DNA of 64,000 nt from Pollutibacter soli (GTDB lineage: Bacteria > Bacteroidota > Bacteroidia > Chitinophagales > Chitinophagaceae): the NCBI GenBank assembly GCA_029269725.1, contig JARJHS010000008.1, positions 124,001-188,000 of the forward strand, written 5' to 3'. Under the pieces are notes generated by a model. That model did not search any database and was not told where the DNA came from. It worked only from the letters and a program-made list of their open reading frames with translations. The position numbers and the translations under genes were made by a program. This document shows, in pieces, positions 18,330 through 25,394 of this stretch. Numbering within the stretch: the stretch's first letter is position 1; each line of letters begins with the position of its first letter.

Positions 18330-18672
18330 TTTCTTAGTCCGAGACATCATTTTATTTTATAGACTTACAGCCTAAGCGGAGATAATAGCAATTGGATTTC
18401 AACAGTAATATACTGTAGTGCTATCCCTTTCTCAATTTTGAGAATCGAGCTTAAAAAAGTGAAGGTCCCGCTATTGTATAAAATCGATGCTGATCAGCAT
18501 TTGTGCTTCTGGCTAAACCTTCTGCTATATTGGAACAGATGGAAATGGCGCCCCTGCGCATTTAAGATTTAATGCCATATTCTTCAGATTCATGAAAACT
18601 TTTCATTAATTCATAAATGCTCTCAACCAGATCCATTGACTTACTCCACACAAAAAATTTTTTATGGTTGCA
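18330..18672 (-). pseudogene. decayed four-helix-bundle protein (23S rRNA intervening-sequence protein family)
   Basis: Minus-strand translation from about 18669 reads NHKKFFVWSKSMDLVESIY, then ELMKSFHESEEYGIKS, a TAA codon at 18562-18564, then MRRGAISICSNIAEGLARS and HRFYTIAGPSLF. This matches the order of the S23/IVP four-helix-bundle family (WQKSMDLV, YGL-SQMRRAAVSIPSNIAEG, FxxIAxGSLxELxxQ), where the stop stands for a Gln codon. A second lesion is a frameshift in the A run near 18451, after which KLDSQ and then LQYITVE appear in other frames. No intact start is seen. The intact family is about 120 residues, which fits the island. The gene is dead. It lies between two inverted heptad arrays. 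Confidence 0.75.
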
Positions 18673-18807
18673 ATACGACTTAAAATTTATTTGTCGCAAG
18701 CAACAAAAAAGTATTGTCTGATCCTGTTGAAAATATCGGGTCTCAGACGTTCTTACTCTGTTTCTTGAGTGAAAAATACCTGCCCCTGTTTTAATAATTC
18801 CATCGGT

Positions 18808-18824
18808 CTGACAACCGACAATTA
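18808..18824. repeat. heptad array, GTTGTCG family (right member, inverted)
   Basis: CTGACAA, CCGACAA, TTA. On the minus strand it reads TAA, TTGTCGG, TTGTCAG, starting with the stop codon of the phosphoesterase gene; the antiporter end carries the same sequence. Confidence 0.7.
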
Positions 18825-19316
18825 CTTTTTCACCAATTCAATCACTTCCGCATTCCTAATATCATTTCCATCAATTACAAAACGCACAAGCGTTTGCACT
18901 TTATGCCATCCCTGGATTCCGGCAGCGCCGGGATTAATATGAAGACAATTGAATTTATCATCGTAAATGATCTTCAGGATATGTGAATGACCCGAAATGA
19001 AAAGTTTCGGCCTGCGAAGCAGAATTTCTTTTTTAGCCAGCGGACTGTATTTTCCGGGATAACCCCCGATATGGATCATCAAAACATCAACTCCTTCCGT
19101 TTTCCAGCTAAGTACTTCAGGAAAACGGCTACGGATATCATAGCCATCAATATTACCATAAACACCTTTCAATGGTTTAAACGCTTCAATTCTGTCGGCC
19201 AGTTCTGCATTTCCGAAATCTCCTGCATGCCATATCTCATCGACATCTTTAAAATGATGAAATACTGCATCATCGAGATAATTATGTGTATCTGATATCA
19301 GACCAATCTTCGTCAT
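18822..19316 (-). CDS. YfcE/MJ0936-type metallophosphoesterase
   Basis: A 164-residue calcineurin-like phosphoesterase. All metal-binding motifs are present: IGLISDTHNYLDD (D-x-H), EIWHAGDFGN (GD), GVYGNIDGYDIR (GN-D), VLMIHIGGYPG (H), LFISGHSHILKI (GHSH). Length and motif order match the YfcE/MJ0936 subfamily of single-domain phosphodiesterases that act on small phosphodiesters in vitro; the natural substrate is not clear. The start ATG gives MTKIGLISDTHN. It is divergent from the homogentisate dioxygenase gene and convergent with the antiporter gene across the pseudogene island. Confidence 0.93.
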   Translation of the reverse strand: MTKIGLISDTHNYLDDAVFHHFKDVDEIWHAGDFGNAELADRIEAFKPLKGVYGNIDGYDIRSRFPEVLSWKTEGVDVLMIHIGGYPGKYSPLAKKEILLRRPKLFISGHSHILKIIYDDKFNCLHINPGAAGIQGWHKVQTLVRFVIDGNDIRNAEVIELVKK

Positions 19317-19324
19317 TGCGGAAA

Positions 19325-19359
19325 GTTACGTTATACGTTGAACGTTTAACGTTGAACGC
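19325..19359. repeat. heptad array, AACGTTG family
   Basis: Units GTTACGT, TATACGT, TGAACGT, TTAACGT and TGAACGC lie between divergent starts. Immediately after it is a small CCTGCC...GGCAGG hairpin (19360-19380). Confidence 0.7.
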
Positions 19360-19425
19360 CTGCCCGCCAGCAGAGGCAGGTTCAACCTAACTTCGTAATT
19401 TGCCCCTTCAACAACGCAAGCAATA

Positions 19426-20583
19426 ATGCCTTACTATCATTCGCTGGGTACCATTCCTCATAAAAGACATACACAGTTTCGTAAACCTGATGGAAGTCTT
19501 TATTCAGAACAGCTTTTTTCGACTGAAGGTTTTTCCAATGATTATTCGCTGTTGTATCATTGTCATCCTCCCACAAAAATTATTGAAGCGGAACCTGGTT
19601 ATTCAGTAGCACCTGATATTGCTGAAGAAAAAATGCTGAAGCACCGTTGCTTCGAAGGTTTTCAATTGAAACCGGGCGGAGATTATTTACAATCACGGGT
19701 ACCTGTACTCGTAAACTCAGATTGTCACCTGGTGCTGGCAGCGCCAAATAATGGAACCGGAGATTATTTCTATAAAAACGCGGATGCAGATGAATTGATT
19801 TTTATTCATGAAGGCAGTGGTGTGTTGCATACGGTGTATGGCGAGATTGCTTTTGAATATGGAGATTATTTAGTCATTCCACGTGGAACGATTTACCAGA
19901 TCAACTTCGAAACGGAAAACAATCGTCTTTTTATTGTTGAATCTTTCAGTCCGATTCGTTTTCCAAAAAGATATCTAAGCAAGTTTGGTCAGTTAATGGA
20001 GCATGCGCCGTTTACAGAACGGGATCTTCGCGCGCCATCTATACTTAGAACATTTGATGAATCGGGCAATTTCGTTATCCGGACGAAAAAGAAAGGGATG
20101 ATGTATCATCTGCATTATGGTACACATCCGTTTGACGTGATAGGGTGGGATGGATGTTGTTATCCTTTTGCTTTCAGTATTCACGATTTTGAACCGATTA
20201 CCGGCCGCGTTCATCTTCCGCCGCCTACTCACCAGACATTCGAAGCCAATAATTTTGTTGTCTGTTCATTTGTTCCGCGCATGTACGATTATCATCCGCT
20301 GGCAATTCCCGCTCCTTATAATCACAGCAACATTGATAGTGATGAAGTATTGTATTACGTTGATGGAGATTTTATGAGTCGTAAAAATGTTACCCGCGGG
20401 ATGATCACACTTCATCCTGCAGGTATACCGCATGGCCCGCACCCGGGTGCCGTAGAAAAGAGCATAGGCAAAAAAGAAACCGGAGAGTTGGCTGTCATGG
20501 TGGATACTTTTCATCCGCTGATGATCACACGCCAGGCTCTGGAGCTGGAGAAAACAGATTATACGATGAGTTGGGCCGAGTAG
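19426..20583 (+). CDS. hmgA: homogentisate 1,2-dioxygenase
   Basis: A 385-residue cupin-fold iron enzyme that opens the ring of homogentisate to maleylacetoacetate in tyrosine and phenylalanine breakdown. Recognisable regions: PKRHTQFRKPDGSLYSEQLFS (split here as the N-terminal signature), ELIFIHEGSGVLHTVYGEI and GDYLVIPRGTIYQI (first cupin), FDVIGWDGCCYPFAFSIHDF, and the metal-site segment with NHSNIDSDEVLYY (His, Glu) and HPAGIPHGPHPG (His). It is shorter than the roughly 430-440-residue proteobacterial and eukaryotic forms, mainly at the N-terminus, as in other Bacteroidota. No other tyrosine-degradation gene is adjacent. A long AACGTAA heptad array begins just after the TAG stop. Confidence 0.95.
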   Translation: MPYYHSLGTIPHKRHTQFRKPDGSLYSEQLFSTEGFSNDYSLLYHCHPPTKIIEAEPGYSVAPDIAEEKMLKHRCFEGFQLKPGGDYLQSRVPVLVNSDCHLVLAAPNNGTGDYFYKNADADELIFIHEGSGVLHTVYGEIAFEYGDYLVIPRGTIYQINFETENNRLFIVESFSPIRFPKRYLSKFGQLMEHAPFTERDLRAPSILRTFDESGNFVIRTKKKGMMYHLHYGTHPFDVIGWDGCCYPFAFSIHDFEPITGRVHLPPPTHQTFEANNFVVCSFVPRMYDYHPLAIPAPYNHSNIDSDEVLYYVDGDFMSRKNVTRGMITLHPAGIPHGPHPGAVEKSIGKKETGELAVMVDTFHPLMITRQALELEKTDYTMSWAE

Positions 20584-20637
20584 GGTTACGTTGAACGTAA
20601 AACGTAAAACGTAGAACGTAAAACGTAGAACGTAAAA
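20584..20637. repeat. heptad array, AACGTAA/AACGTAG family
   Basis: One of the most regular arrays: after GGTTACGTTG come AACGTAA, AACGTAA, AACGTAG, AACGTAA, AACGTAG, AACGTAA. TAA or TAG appears every seven bases. It starts directly after the hmgA stop. Confidence 0.85.
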
Positions 20638-20800
20638 GCTTCCTGTAATGAATATTTCGGGTAATGGTTATTTTTTTCTCTGTTTTAGGAAAAGAATTCC
20701 ATATTGAATTGAAATAACGCTACAATTAATTAAACACCAGCTGTTTCCTCTGCCCAGCTACAACATCAACTTACCCCCACCTGAGCCGACTGATCCCTGC
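20638..20800. other. intergenic stretch between two heptad arrays
   Basis: AT-rich, no ORF, no hairpin that I would call. Together with the flanking arrays it makes a 302-bp gap between hmgA and the next gene. Confidence 0.4.
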
Positions 20801-20828
20801 TTACTGCTTACTACTTACTACTCACTAA
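20801..20828. repeat. heptad array, TTACTAC family
   Basis: Units TTACTGC, TTACTAC, TTACTAC, TCACTAA. The same family, inverted, ends the ABC permease gene (232-257) and the aconitase gene (41873-41898). Confidence 0.75.
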
Positions 20829-20885
20829 ATTTTGCCGATTCTCCCGTTCTGTTTAAATTCGGAAAACTCAAAAACTGCACATCAT

Positions 20886-21287
20886 ATGATTAAAATCAAT
20901 GAGGTAAAAGAAGGCGATATTGTCATGGCTGATTACGAAGGACAAATGACGACCGGCGATGTAACCGAAGTCAGTGTTGGTACCCAGACCGCTAAAGTGG
21001 CGCATGGGGATCAGGAATACTGGTATGATATCGGCGATTTATTTGCCGTGCCAATTACGGATGAACGCCTTAAGGAACTGGGATTTCTTGCCGTTCCAGT
21101 CGGTGAAAATGGTGCGGTTCGATATGAACGTGGGCCTTTTTCAGTGGAGTTTCTGAAAAATAATACGGAAGAGTACAGCGAGCTTCATTATAGGGATGAA
21201 ACCCGCCATGTGCATGACCTTGAATACATGCATCAGCTGCAGAACCATTACCATGCAATGACCAATTTTCATCTCACCTGGCCATGA
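20886..21287 (+). CDS. small conserved protein of unknown function
   Basis: A 133-residue acidic soluble protein starting MIKINEVKEGDIVMADYEGQ. The N-terminal half reads like a small SH3-like barrel (KEGDIVMADYEG, TGDVTEVSVGTQTAKVAHGD, EYWYDIGDLFAVPITDERL) and the C-terminal half has a His-rich helix (RHVHDLEYMHQLQNHYHAM). I know similar ORFs from Bacteroidota but no assigned function. The frame is open from 20832, but ATG 20886 gives the natural N-terminus. It sits directly upstream of infA, with a hairpin between. Confidence 0.75.
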   Translation: MIKINEVKEGDIVMADYEGQMTTGDVTEVSVGTQTAKVAHGDQEYWYDIGDLFAVPITDERLKELGFLAVPVGENGAVRYERGPFSVEFLKNNTEEYSELHYRDETRHVHDLEYMHQLQNHYHAMTNFHLTWP

Positions 21288-21321
21288 TATTGATAATCAG
21301 TCAAATAGAATATTTTAAGGA

Positions 21322-21348
21322 AATCAGGGGCGCCATTCGCTCCTGATT
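21322..21348 (+). terminator. hairpin after the small conserved gene
   Basis: AATCAGGGGCG and CGCTCCTGATT form an 11-bp stem with one G-U pair and a five-base loop. A proper T run is missing, so termination is only probable. Confidence 0.45.
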
Positions 21349-21480
21349 CTCTACCTTTAGCCCCTCAGAATTTTCTTCAACCCCACCGGCAATTTTTACA
21401 GGAAAATCCGGATCCGCGGGAACGATCAGGTGCATTGAAAATCATGTCAAAAAGATTTTTTCCGGTTTGGCATAAATCGC

Positions 21481-21488
21481 TATCTTTG
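21481..21488 (+). promoter_or_regulatory. -7 element of the infA operon promoter
   Basis: TATCTTTG is an exact match to the Bacteroidota primary-sigma -7 element TAnnTTTG, 15 nt before the infA start codon. A T-rich stretch stands at the -33 distance. The transcript would have a leader shorter than about 10 nt. Confidence 0.7.
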
Positions 21489-21502
21489 CGCACCCAAAAA
21501 GT

Positions 21503-21721
21503 ATGGCGAAACAATCTTTAATTAAACAGGACGGCGTTATCATTGAAGCACTGAGTAATGCCATGTTTAAAGTAAAGCTGGAAAACGGGCACGAAATTCT
21601 TTCTACGATTTCCGGCAAGATGAGAATGCACTATATCCGCATACTTCCAGGGGATAAAGTGGGCGTGGAAATGAGCCCTTACGACCTCACCAGAGGTAGA
21701 ATCATTTTCAGGTATAAATAA
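21503..21721 (+). CDS. infA: translation initiation factor IF-1
   Basis: A 72-residue S1/OB-fold protein of exactly the usual IF-1 length. [40 protein letters not shown] and [20 protein letters not shown] are the conserved strands. It binds the 30S A-site during initiation. It is the first gene of the ribosomal segment. In most Bacteroidota it follows secY and map in one long ribosomal cluster; here the upstream neighbours are unrelated, so the cluster is split. The next gene, rpmJ, starts 37 nt downstream. Confidence 0.97.
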   Translation: MAKQSLIKQDGVIIEALSNAMFKVKLENGHEILSTISGKMRMHYIRILPGDKVGVEMSPYDLTRGRIIFRYK

Positions 21722-21758
21722 TAAGAAATTAACGCCGCAAGGCATCAATACTAAGATT

Positions 21759-21875
21759 ATGAAAGTAAGGGCAGCAATTAAAAAACGCAGCGTTGATTGC
21801 AAAATCGTTCGCAGAAAAGGCGTGTTGTTTGTGATCAACAAAAAAAATCCCCGCTTCAAACAGCGCCAGGGATAA
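21759..21875 (+). CDS. rpmJ: 50S ribosomal protein L36 (one-cysteine form)
   Basis: A 38-residue ORF starting ATG 21759: [20 protein letters not shown], continuing [18 protein letters not shown]. Length, spacing between infA and rpsM, and the C-terminal PRFKQRQG are diagnostic of L36. Only the Cys in VDCKIV is kept; the other zinc ligands (two Cys and one His in the zinc form) are replaced, so this is the C-minus, zinc-independent form. It is too short for ordinary ORF cut-offs and easily missed. Confidence 0.95.
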   Translation: MKVRAAIKKRSVDCKIVRRKGVLFVINKKNPRFKQRQG

Positions 21876-21879
21876 TAAT

Positions 21880-21906
21880 GCGTAGGGACGGCATGCGGCC
21901 GTCCGT
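21880..21906. repeat. imperfect palindrome between rpmJ and rpsM
   Basis: GTAGGGACGGCATGC followed by GGCCGTCCGTTAC is a near-palindromic hairpin of the kind dispersed in Bacteroidota genomes. It lies inside an operon and has no T run. Confidence 0.45.
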
Positions 21907-21910
21907 TACA

Positions 21911-21945
21911 CGAAACAGAAAACAGAAACAGAAAACAGAAAATAA
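21911..21945. repeat. heptad-like array, CAGAAAA family
   Basis: Alternating 6- and 7-base units (GAAACA, GAAAACA, GAAACA, GAAAACA, GAAAATA) end just before the rpsM start codon. This is the only array found inside the ribosomal operon. It is purine-rich and could also help ribosome loading. Confidence 0.5.
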
Positions 21946-21948
21946 ATT

Positions 21949-22329
21949 ATGGCTCGTATTTCCGGTATTGACTTACCAAAGAATAAAAGAGGTGAAATCG
22001 GTCTGACATACATTTTTGGTATCGGCAGGTCAACCGCTCAGTACATTCTGGGTAAGGCAGGAATCGATTTCAGTAAAAAGGTGAACGAATGGAACGATGA
22101 AGAACTGTCTCAGATCAGGAACATCATTACCAATGAGTTCAAGGTTGAAGGTCAGCTTCGTTCTGAAGTTCAGATGAGTATCAAACGTTTGCTGGATATC
22201 GCCTGCTACCGTGGATTACGCCATCGTAAAGGGCTCCCGGTTCGTGGACAACGTACACGTACCAACAGCCGTACACGCAAAGGAAAACGTAAGACAGTTG
22301 CCGGTAAAAAGAAGGCACCTAAAAAATAA
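21949..22329 (+). CDS. rpsM: 30S ribosomal protein S13
   Basis: A 126-residue protein of normal length for S13. [20 protein letters not shown], the helix-two-turn-helix region with [11 protein letters not shown], and the basic tail [20 protein letters not shown] with a final Lys-rich [14 protein letters not shown] are clear. It contacts the P-site tRNA and the 50S subunit at the head of the small subunit. It stands in the conserved order rpmJ-rpsM-rpsK-rpsD-rpoA-rplQ. A hairpin with a U tract follows in the gap before rpsK. Confidence 0.98.
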   Translation: MARISGIDLPKNKRGEIGLTYIFGIGRSTAQYILGKAGIDFSKKVNEWNDEELSQIRNIITNEFKVEGQLRSEVQMSIKRLLDIACYRGLRHRKGLPVRGQRTRTNSRTRKGKRKTVAGKKKAPKK

Positions 22330-22337
22330 TACAGAAT

Positions 22338-22363
22338 ATACCGGCTTTTCAGCTGGTATTTTT
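22338..22363 (+). terminator. terminator-like hairpin between rpsM and rpsK
   Basis: ATACCGGCT, loop TTTC, AGCTGGTAT (nine pairs, one G-U) followed by five T. It may act as partial attenuator or processing site inside the alpha operon. Confidence 0.6.
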
Positions 22364-22482
22364 CAGTTAGCACCAATAGCTGTTTATCGCCGGATCCTGG
22401 GTGCGGGGGAGGGTTAAACAAAACCATCTTGAATTTTAAAAAGTCAGGTGGGGCATTACTAACGATTACCTATTAATTAATC

Positions 22483-22905
22483 ATGGCAAAAGCACAGGCA
22501 AGTGGCGGCGGAAAAGCTGCCGGTGGTAAAGCAGCAGCGAAGAAAAGAATAGTGAAAGTGGACGCATTCGGCGACGCACACGTTACGGCGAGTTTCAACA
22601 ACATTATTGTTAGTCTTACCAACAAAACAGGACAGGTTATTTCCTGGAGCAGTGCTGGTAAAATGGGCTTCAGGGGTTCTAAAAAGAACACTCCTTATGC
22701 AGCCCAGATGGCAGCACAGGATGCAGCCAAAGTTGCACTCGAAGCGGGTTTGAAGAGAGTAGATGTTTATGTGAAAGGTCCGGGTTCAGGACGCGAAGGT
22801 GCTATCCGCGCATTGGCAAATTCAGGTATCGAGGTGGTAATGATCAAAGACGTTACTCCGCTTCCTCACAATGGTTGCCGTCCTCCGAAAAAGCGTCGTG
22901 TATAG
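22483..22905 (+). CDS. rpsK: 30S ribosomal protein S11
   Basis: A 140-residue S11. After an Ala/Gly/Lys-rich N-terminus ([20 protein letters not shown]) come the family signatures [59 protein letters not shown] and [17 protein letters not shown]. It forms part of the platform near the Shine-Dalgarno-anti-Shine-Dalgarno helix. It is about ten residues longer than E. coli S11 because of the N-terminal extension. A 151-nt gap to rpsM contains a hairpin. Confidence 0.98.
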   Translation: MAKAQASGGGKAAGGKAAAKKRIVKVDAFGDAHVTASFNNIIVSLTNKTGQVISWSSAGKMGFRGSKKNTPYAAQMAAQDAAKVALEAGLKRVDVYVKGPGSGREGAIRALANSGIEVVMIKDVTPLPHNGCRPPKKRRV

Positions 22906-22936
22906 TATTTACAGAACAATTCATTCTATAACAGGT

Positions 22937-22976
22937 CTGCGATTCAGTTTTCTGATTTTTTCATAATCGCAGATCA
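22937..22976 (+). other. long-loop hairpin between rpsK and rpsD
   Basis: TCTGCGAT and ATCGCAGA form an 8-bp stem around a T-rich loop. No T run follows it. It may be a processing or translational-control structure upstream of rpsD. Confidence 0.4.
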
Positions 22977-23002
22977 TCAGTAAAAAATCAGTATAATTAA
23001 TC

Positions 23003-23608
23003 ATGGCACGTTATACAGGTCCCAAAACAAGAATCTCCCGTAAGTTCGGAGAGCCGATTCTCGGAAACGGCAAATGGCTTACTAAAACCAGTTTCCCCCC
23101 GGGGCAGCACGGTCCTTCACGCAAACGCAAAGCTCCGGGAGAGTATGCAATCCAGTTGCGTGAAAAACAAAAAGCAAAATACACTTACGGTGTACTCGAG
23201 CGCCAGTTCCGCAACACATTTGATGATGCAGCGCGTATGAAAGGTGTTACCGGTGAAAACCTGATCAAACTCCTGGAAGCCCGTCTTGACAATACAGTTT
23301 TCCGTATGGGCATCGCGCCTTCACGCCCGGCAGCTCGTCAGCTCGTTGCGCATAAACACATCACAGTAAACGGTGAAGTTGTAAACGTTCCTTCTTTCCG
23401 TCTGAAAGCTGGTGACAGCATCGGTCTCAAAGAAAAGAGCGCCGGTAACAATTCTCTGAAATCCATGATGAGGGGCAAAAACCCTAAATTCAGCTGGGTT
23501 GACTGGAATGAAAATGAACTCCAGGGTACATTCATTTCACTTCCTGAAAGGGAAAATGTTCCTGAGAATATCAAGGAACAGCTGATCGTCGAGTTGTACA
23601 GTAAATAA
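23003..23608 (+). CDS. rpsD: 30S ribosomal protein S4
   Basis: A 201-residue S4. MARYTGPKTRISRKFGEPIL, PGQHGPSRKRKAPGEYAIQL, EKQKAKYTYGVLERQFRNTF and the S4 RNA-binding domain (LEARLDNTVFRMGIAPSRPA, RQLVAHKHITVNGEVVNVPS) are typical. It is an early 16S-binding assembly protein and, in many bacteria, the translational repressor of its own operon; whether it is so here cannot be judged. No zinc-binding N-terminal cysteines are present, as in many C-minus S4 forms. Confidence 0.98.
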   Translation: MARYTGPKTRISRKFGEPILGNGKWLTKTSFPPGQHGPSRKRKAPGEYAIQLREKQKAKYTYGVLERQFRNTFDDAARMKGVTGENLIKLLEARLDNTVFRMGIAPSRPAARQLVAHKHITVNGEVVNVPSFRLKAGDSIGLKEKSAGNNSLKSMMRGKNPKFSWVDWNENELQGTFISLPERENVPENIKEQLIVELYSK

Positions 23609-23658
23609 CGGATAGGGCTATTCGCTTACCGCGGATGGTCCTGATTTCATACATCACC

Positions 23659-23674
23659 GGTTGAAAAACCGGCC
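23659..23674 (+). other. small hairpin between rpsD and rpoA
   Basis: CCGGTTGAAAAACCGG is a tight stem of five to six pairs. There is no T run, so it is not a terminator. Confidence 0.4.
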
Positions 23675-23699
23675 AAACAAGTAAAACAGAAATTTAAAT

Positions 23700-24698
23700 A
23701 TGGCCATTTTAAATTTCCAGAAACCAGACAAAATCATACTCCAGAAATCCAATGATTTCGAAGCTCAGTTCGAGTTTCGTCCTTTGGAACCTGGTTTCGG
23801 AGTAACTATCGGTAATGCATTGCGTAGGGTATTATTAAGCTCACTCGAAGGTTATGCCATCTCCGGCATCGTAATCGAGGGAGCTGATCACGAATTCGCT
23901 ACTATCAAAGGTGTAGTTGAAGACGTAACCGAAATTATCCTCAACCTGAAACAGGTACGCTTCAAGAAAATCGTTGATCACGATGTACCGACAGAAAAGA
24001 TCACCCTGAATATTAAAGGCAGATCCGAATTTACCGCAGGTATGATCGGAGAAGCTACAAGTTCATTCCAGATCATGAATCCTGATCTGCTGATCTGTAC
24101 TATGGACTCTACCGCAAAGCTGAACATTGAACTCAATGTGAACAAAGGACGCGGTTACGTTCCGGCTGATGAAAACAAAGTTAAAGATGCGGCTTTTGGC
24201 CTCATCGCTATCGACTCTATTTATACTCCCATCAAAAATGTAAAATACGCGATTGAAAATACGCGTGTTGAGCAGCGCACAGACTACGAGAAACTGTTGA
24301 TGGAAGTGAAGACAGACGGTACAATCAATCCTGAAGAAGCTGTAAAACAGGCTTCAAGGATCCTGATCCAGCACCTGATGATCATCACTGATGAGAATAT
24401 CACTTTTGACAACAAAGAAGAGAAAAAAGAGGACCTGGTTGATGAACAAACACTTCAGCTGCGTAAGATTCTGAAAACTCCTTTGGAAGATCTGGATCTT
24501 TCAGTACGTGCTTTCAACTGTCTGAAAGCTGCTAAGATCAACAGTCTCAGTGAGCTGGTACAGTATGAGCAGGAAGACCTGATGAAATTCAGAAACTTCG
24601 GTCAGAAATCACTCGCTGAAATTGAGCAGGTATTGCACGAAAGAGGTCTCCACTTCGGTATGGATCTCAGCAAACTTGGTCTTGATAAAGAAGAATAA
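23700..24698 (+). CDS. rpoA: DNA-directed RNA polymerase subunit alpha
   Basis: A 332-residue alpha subunit of normal length. The N-terminal domain (about 1-235) holds the dimerisation and beta/beta' contact region, with FEFRPLEPGFGVTIGNALRR and LLSSLEGYAI. A linker (about 236-255, Glu/Lys-rich) leads to the C-terminal domain (about 256-325) with TPLEDLDLSVRAFNCLKAAK, INSLSELV and LMKFRNFGQKSLAEIEQVL, the helix-hairpin-helix region that contacts UP elements and activators. A strong terminator-like hairpin follows it, before rplQ. Confidence 0.98.
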   Translation: MAILNFQKPDKIILQKSNDFEAQFEFRPLEPGFGVTIGNALRRVLLSSLEGYAISGIVIEGADHEFATIKGVVEDVTEIILNLKQVRFKKIVDHDVPTEKITLNIKGRSEFTAGMIGEATSSFQIMNPDLLICTMDSTAKLNIELNVNKGRGYVPADENKVKDAAFGLIAIDSIYTPIKNVKYAIENTRVEQRTDYEKLLMEVKTDGTINPEEAVKQASRILIQHLMIITDENITFDNKEEKKEDLVDEQTLQLRKILKTPLEDLDLSVRAFNCLKAAKINSLSELVQYEQEDLMKFRNFGQKSLAEIEQVLHERGLHFGMDLSKLGLDKEE

Positions 24699-24705
24699 TA
24701 TGTAA

Positions 24706-24742
24706 CGGAACAGGCTATCCATAGTCTGTTCCGATTTTTTTT
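24706..24742 (+). terminator. strong terminator-like hairpin between rpoA and rplQ
   Basis: CGGAACAG and CTGTTCCG form an 8-bp perfect stem with a 12-base loop, followed by A and eight T. It is as good as a free-standing Rho-independent terminator yet sits inside the operon, so rplQ output should be lower or have its own promoter. Confidence 0.75.
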
Positions 24743-24789
24743 AACCGGCTGTAATTCCTGACACGGTACAGCTTTAAACAAACAGTCAA

Positions 24790-25308
24790 ATGCGTCACGG
24801 AGACAAAATCAACAATCTCAGCCGTACGGCTTCGCACCGTAAGGCGTTGATGAGCAACATGGCTTCTCAGCTCATCGTACACAAGAAAATCGTAACTACA
24901 TTGGCGAAAGCGCGTGCATTGCGTACGTATATCGAGCCACTGATTACGAAAACAAAGAAAGCGGAAACCAAAGAGCAGATCATGCATCAGCATCGTGTGG
25001 TTTTCAGCTATCTGAATGATAAAGATTCAGTAAAAGAATTGTTCACTGTCGTAGGGCCGAAAGTTGCTGGTCGCCCAGGTGGTTATACCCGCATCATTAA
25101 ACTCGGAACACGTATCGGTGATAACGCAGAGCGCGCACTGATCGAGTTGGTTGATTTCAACGAGATCTATGGAAAAGGGGTTGCTGATACTTCAGCTTCT
25201 GCTGCGAAGAAAACAAGACGTAGTGGTGGTAAGAAGAAAGCAGCTGCCGGAGATGAAGCAAAGAAGGAAGCGCCTGCTGAATCAAAAGAAGAAAAATCAG
25301 CTGAATAA
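24790..25308 (+). CDS. rplQ: 50S ribosomal protein L17 with long basic/acidic tail
   Basis: A 172-residue L17. [40 protein letters not shown] and [15 protein letters not shown] cover the conserved core (about 1-118). The last 50 residues are low complexity, first Lys/Arg/Ala-rich and then Glu-rich, an extension usual in Bacteroidota but absent from E. coli L17 (127 residues). It is the last gene of the ribosomal segment. A bidirectional terminator follows, and then carA, as in many Bacteroidota. Confidence 0.97.
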   Translation: MRHGDKINNLSRTASHRKALMSNMASQLIVHKKIVTTLAKARALRTYIEPLITKTKKAETKEQIMHQHRVVFSYLNDKDSVKELFTVVGPKVAGRPGGYTRIIKLGTRIGDNAERALIELVDFNEIYGKGVADTSASAAKKTRRSGGKKKAAAGDEAKKEAPAESKEEKSAE

Positions 25309-25327
25309 ATGATGTTGATAAATAATC

Positions 25328-25362
25328 AAAAAAAGGCAGGCCATTCTGGTCCTGCCTTTTTT
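25328..25362. terminator. bidirectional terminator after rplQ
   Basis: AAAAAAAGGCAGG, a ten-base loop, then CCTGCCTTTTTT. Perfect stem with A and T runs on both sides. Confidence 0.9.
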
Positions 25363-25394
25363 ATTTTGCAGAAATTTTAAAACAATTACGCCTA

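Noticed and set aside
18240..18330. Protein-like minus-strand segment EIIVIWQPDGIWKMVDVTK, resembling the end of an NTF2-like domain
   Set aside because: It is only about 20 codons between stops and lies where the tail of the four-helix-bundle pseudogene is expected; no further NTF2-like sequence was found upstream.
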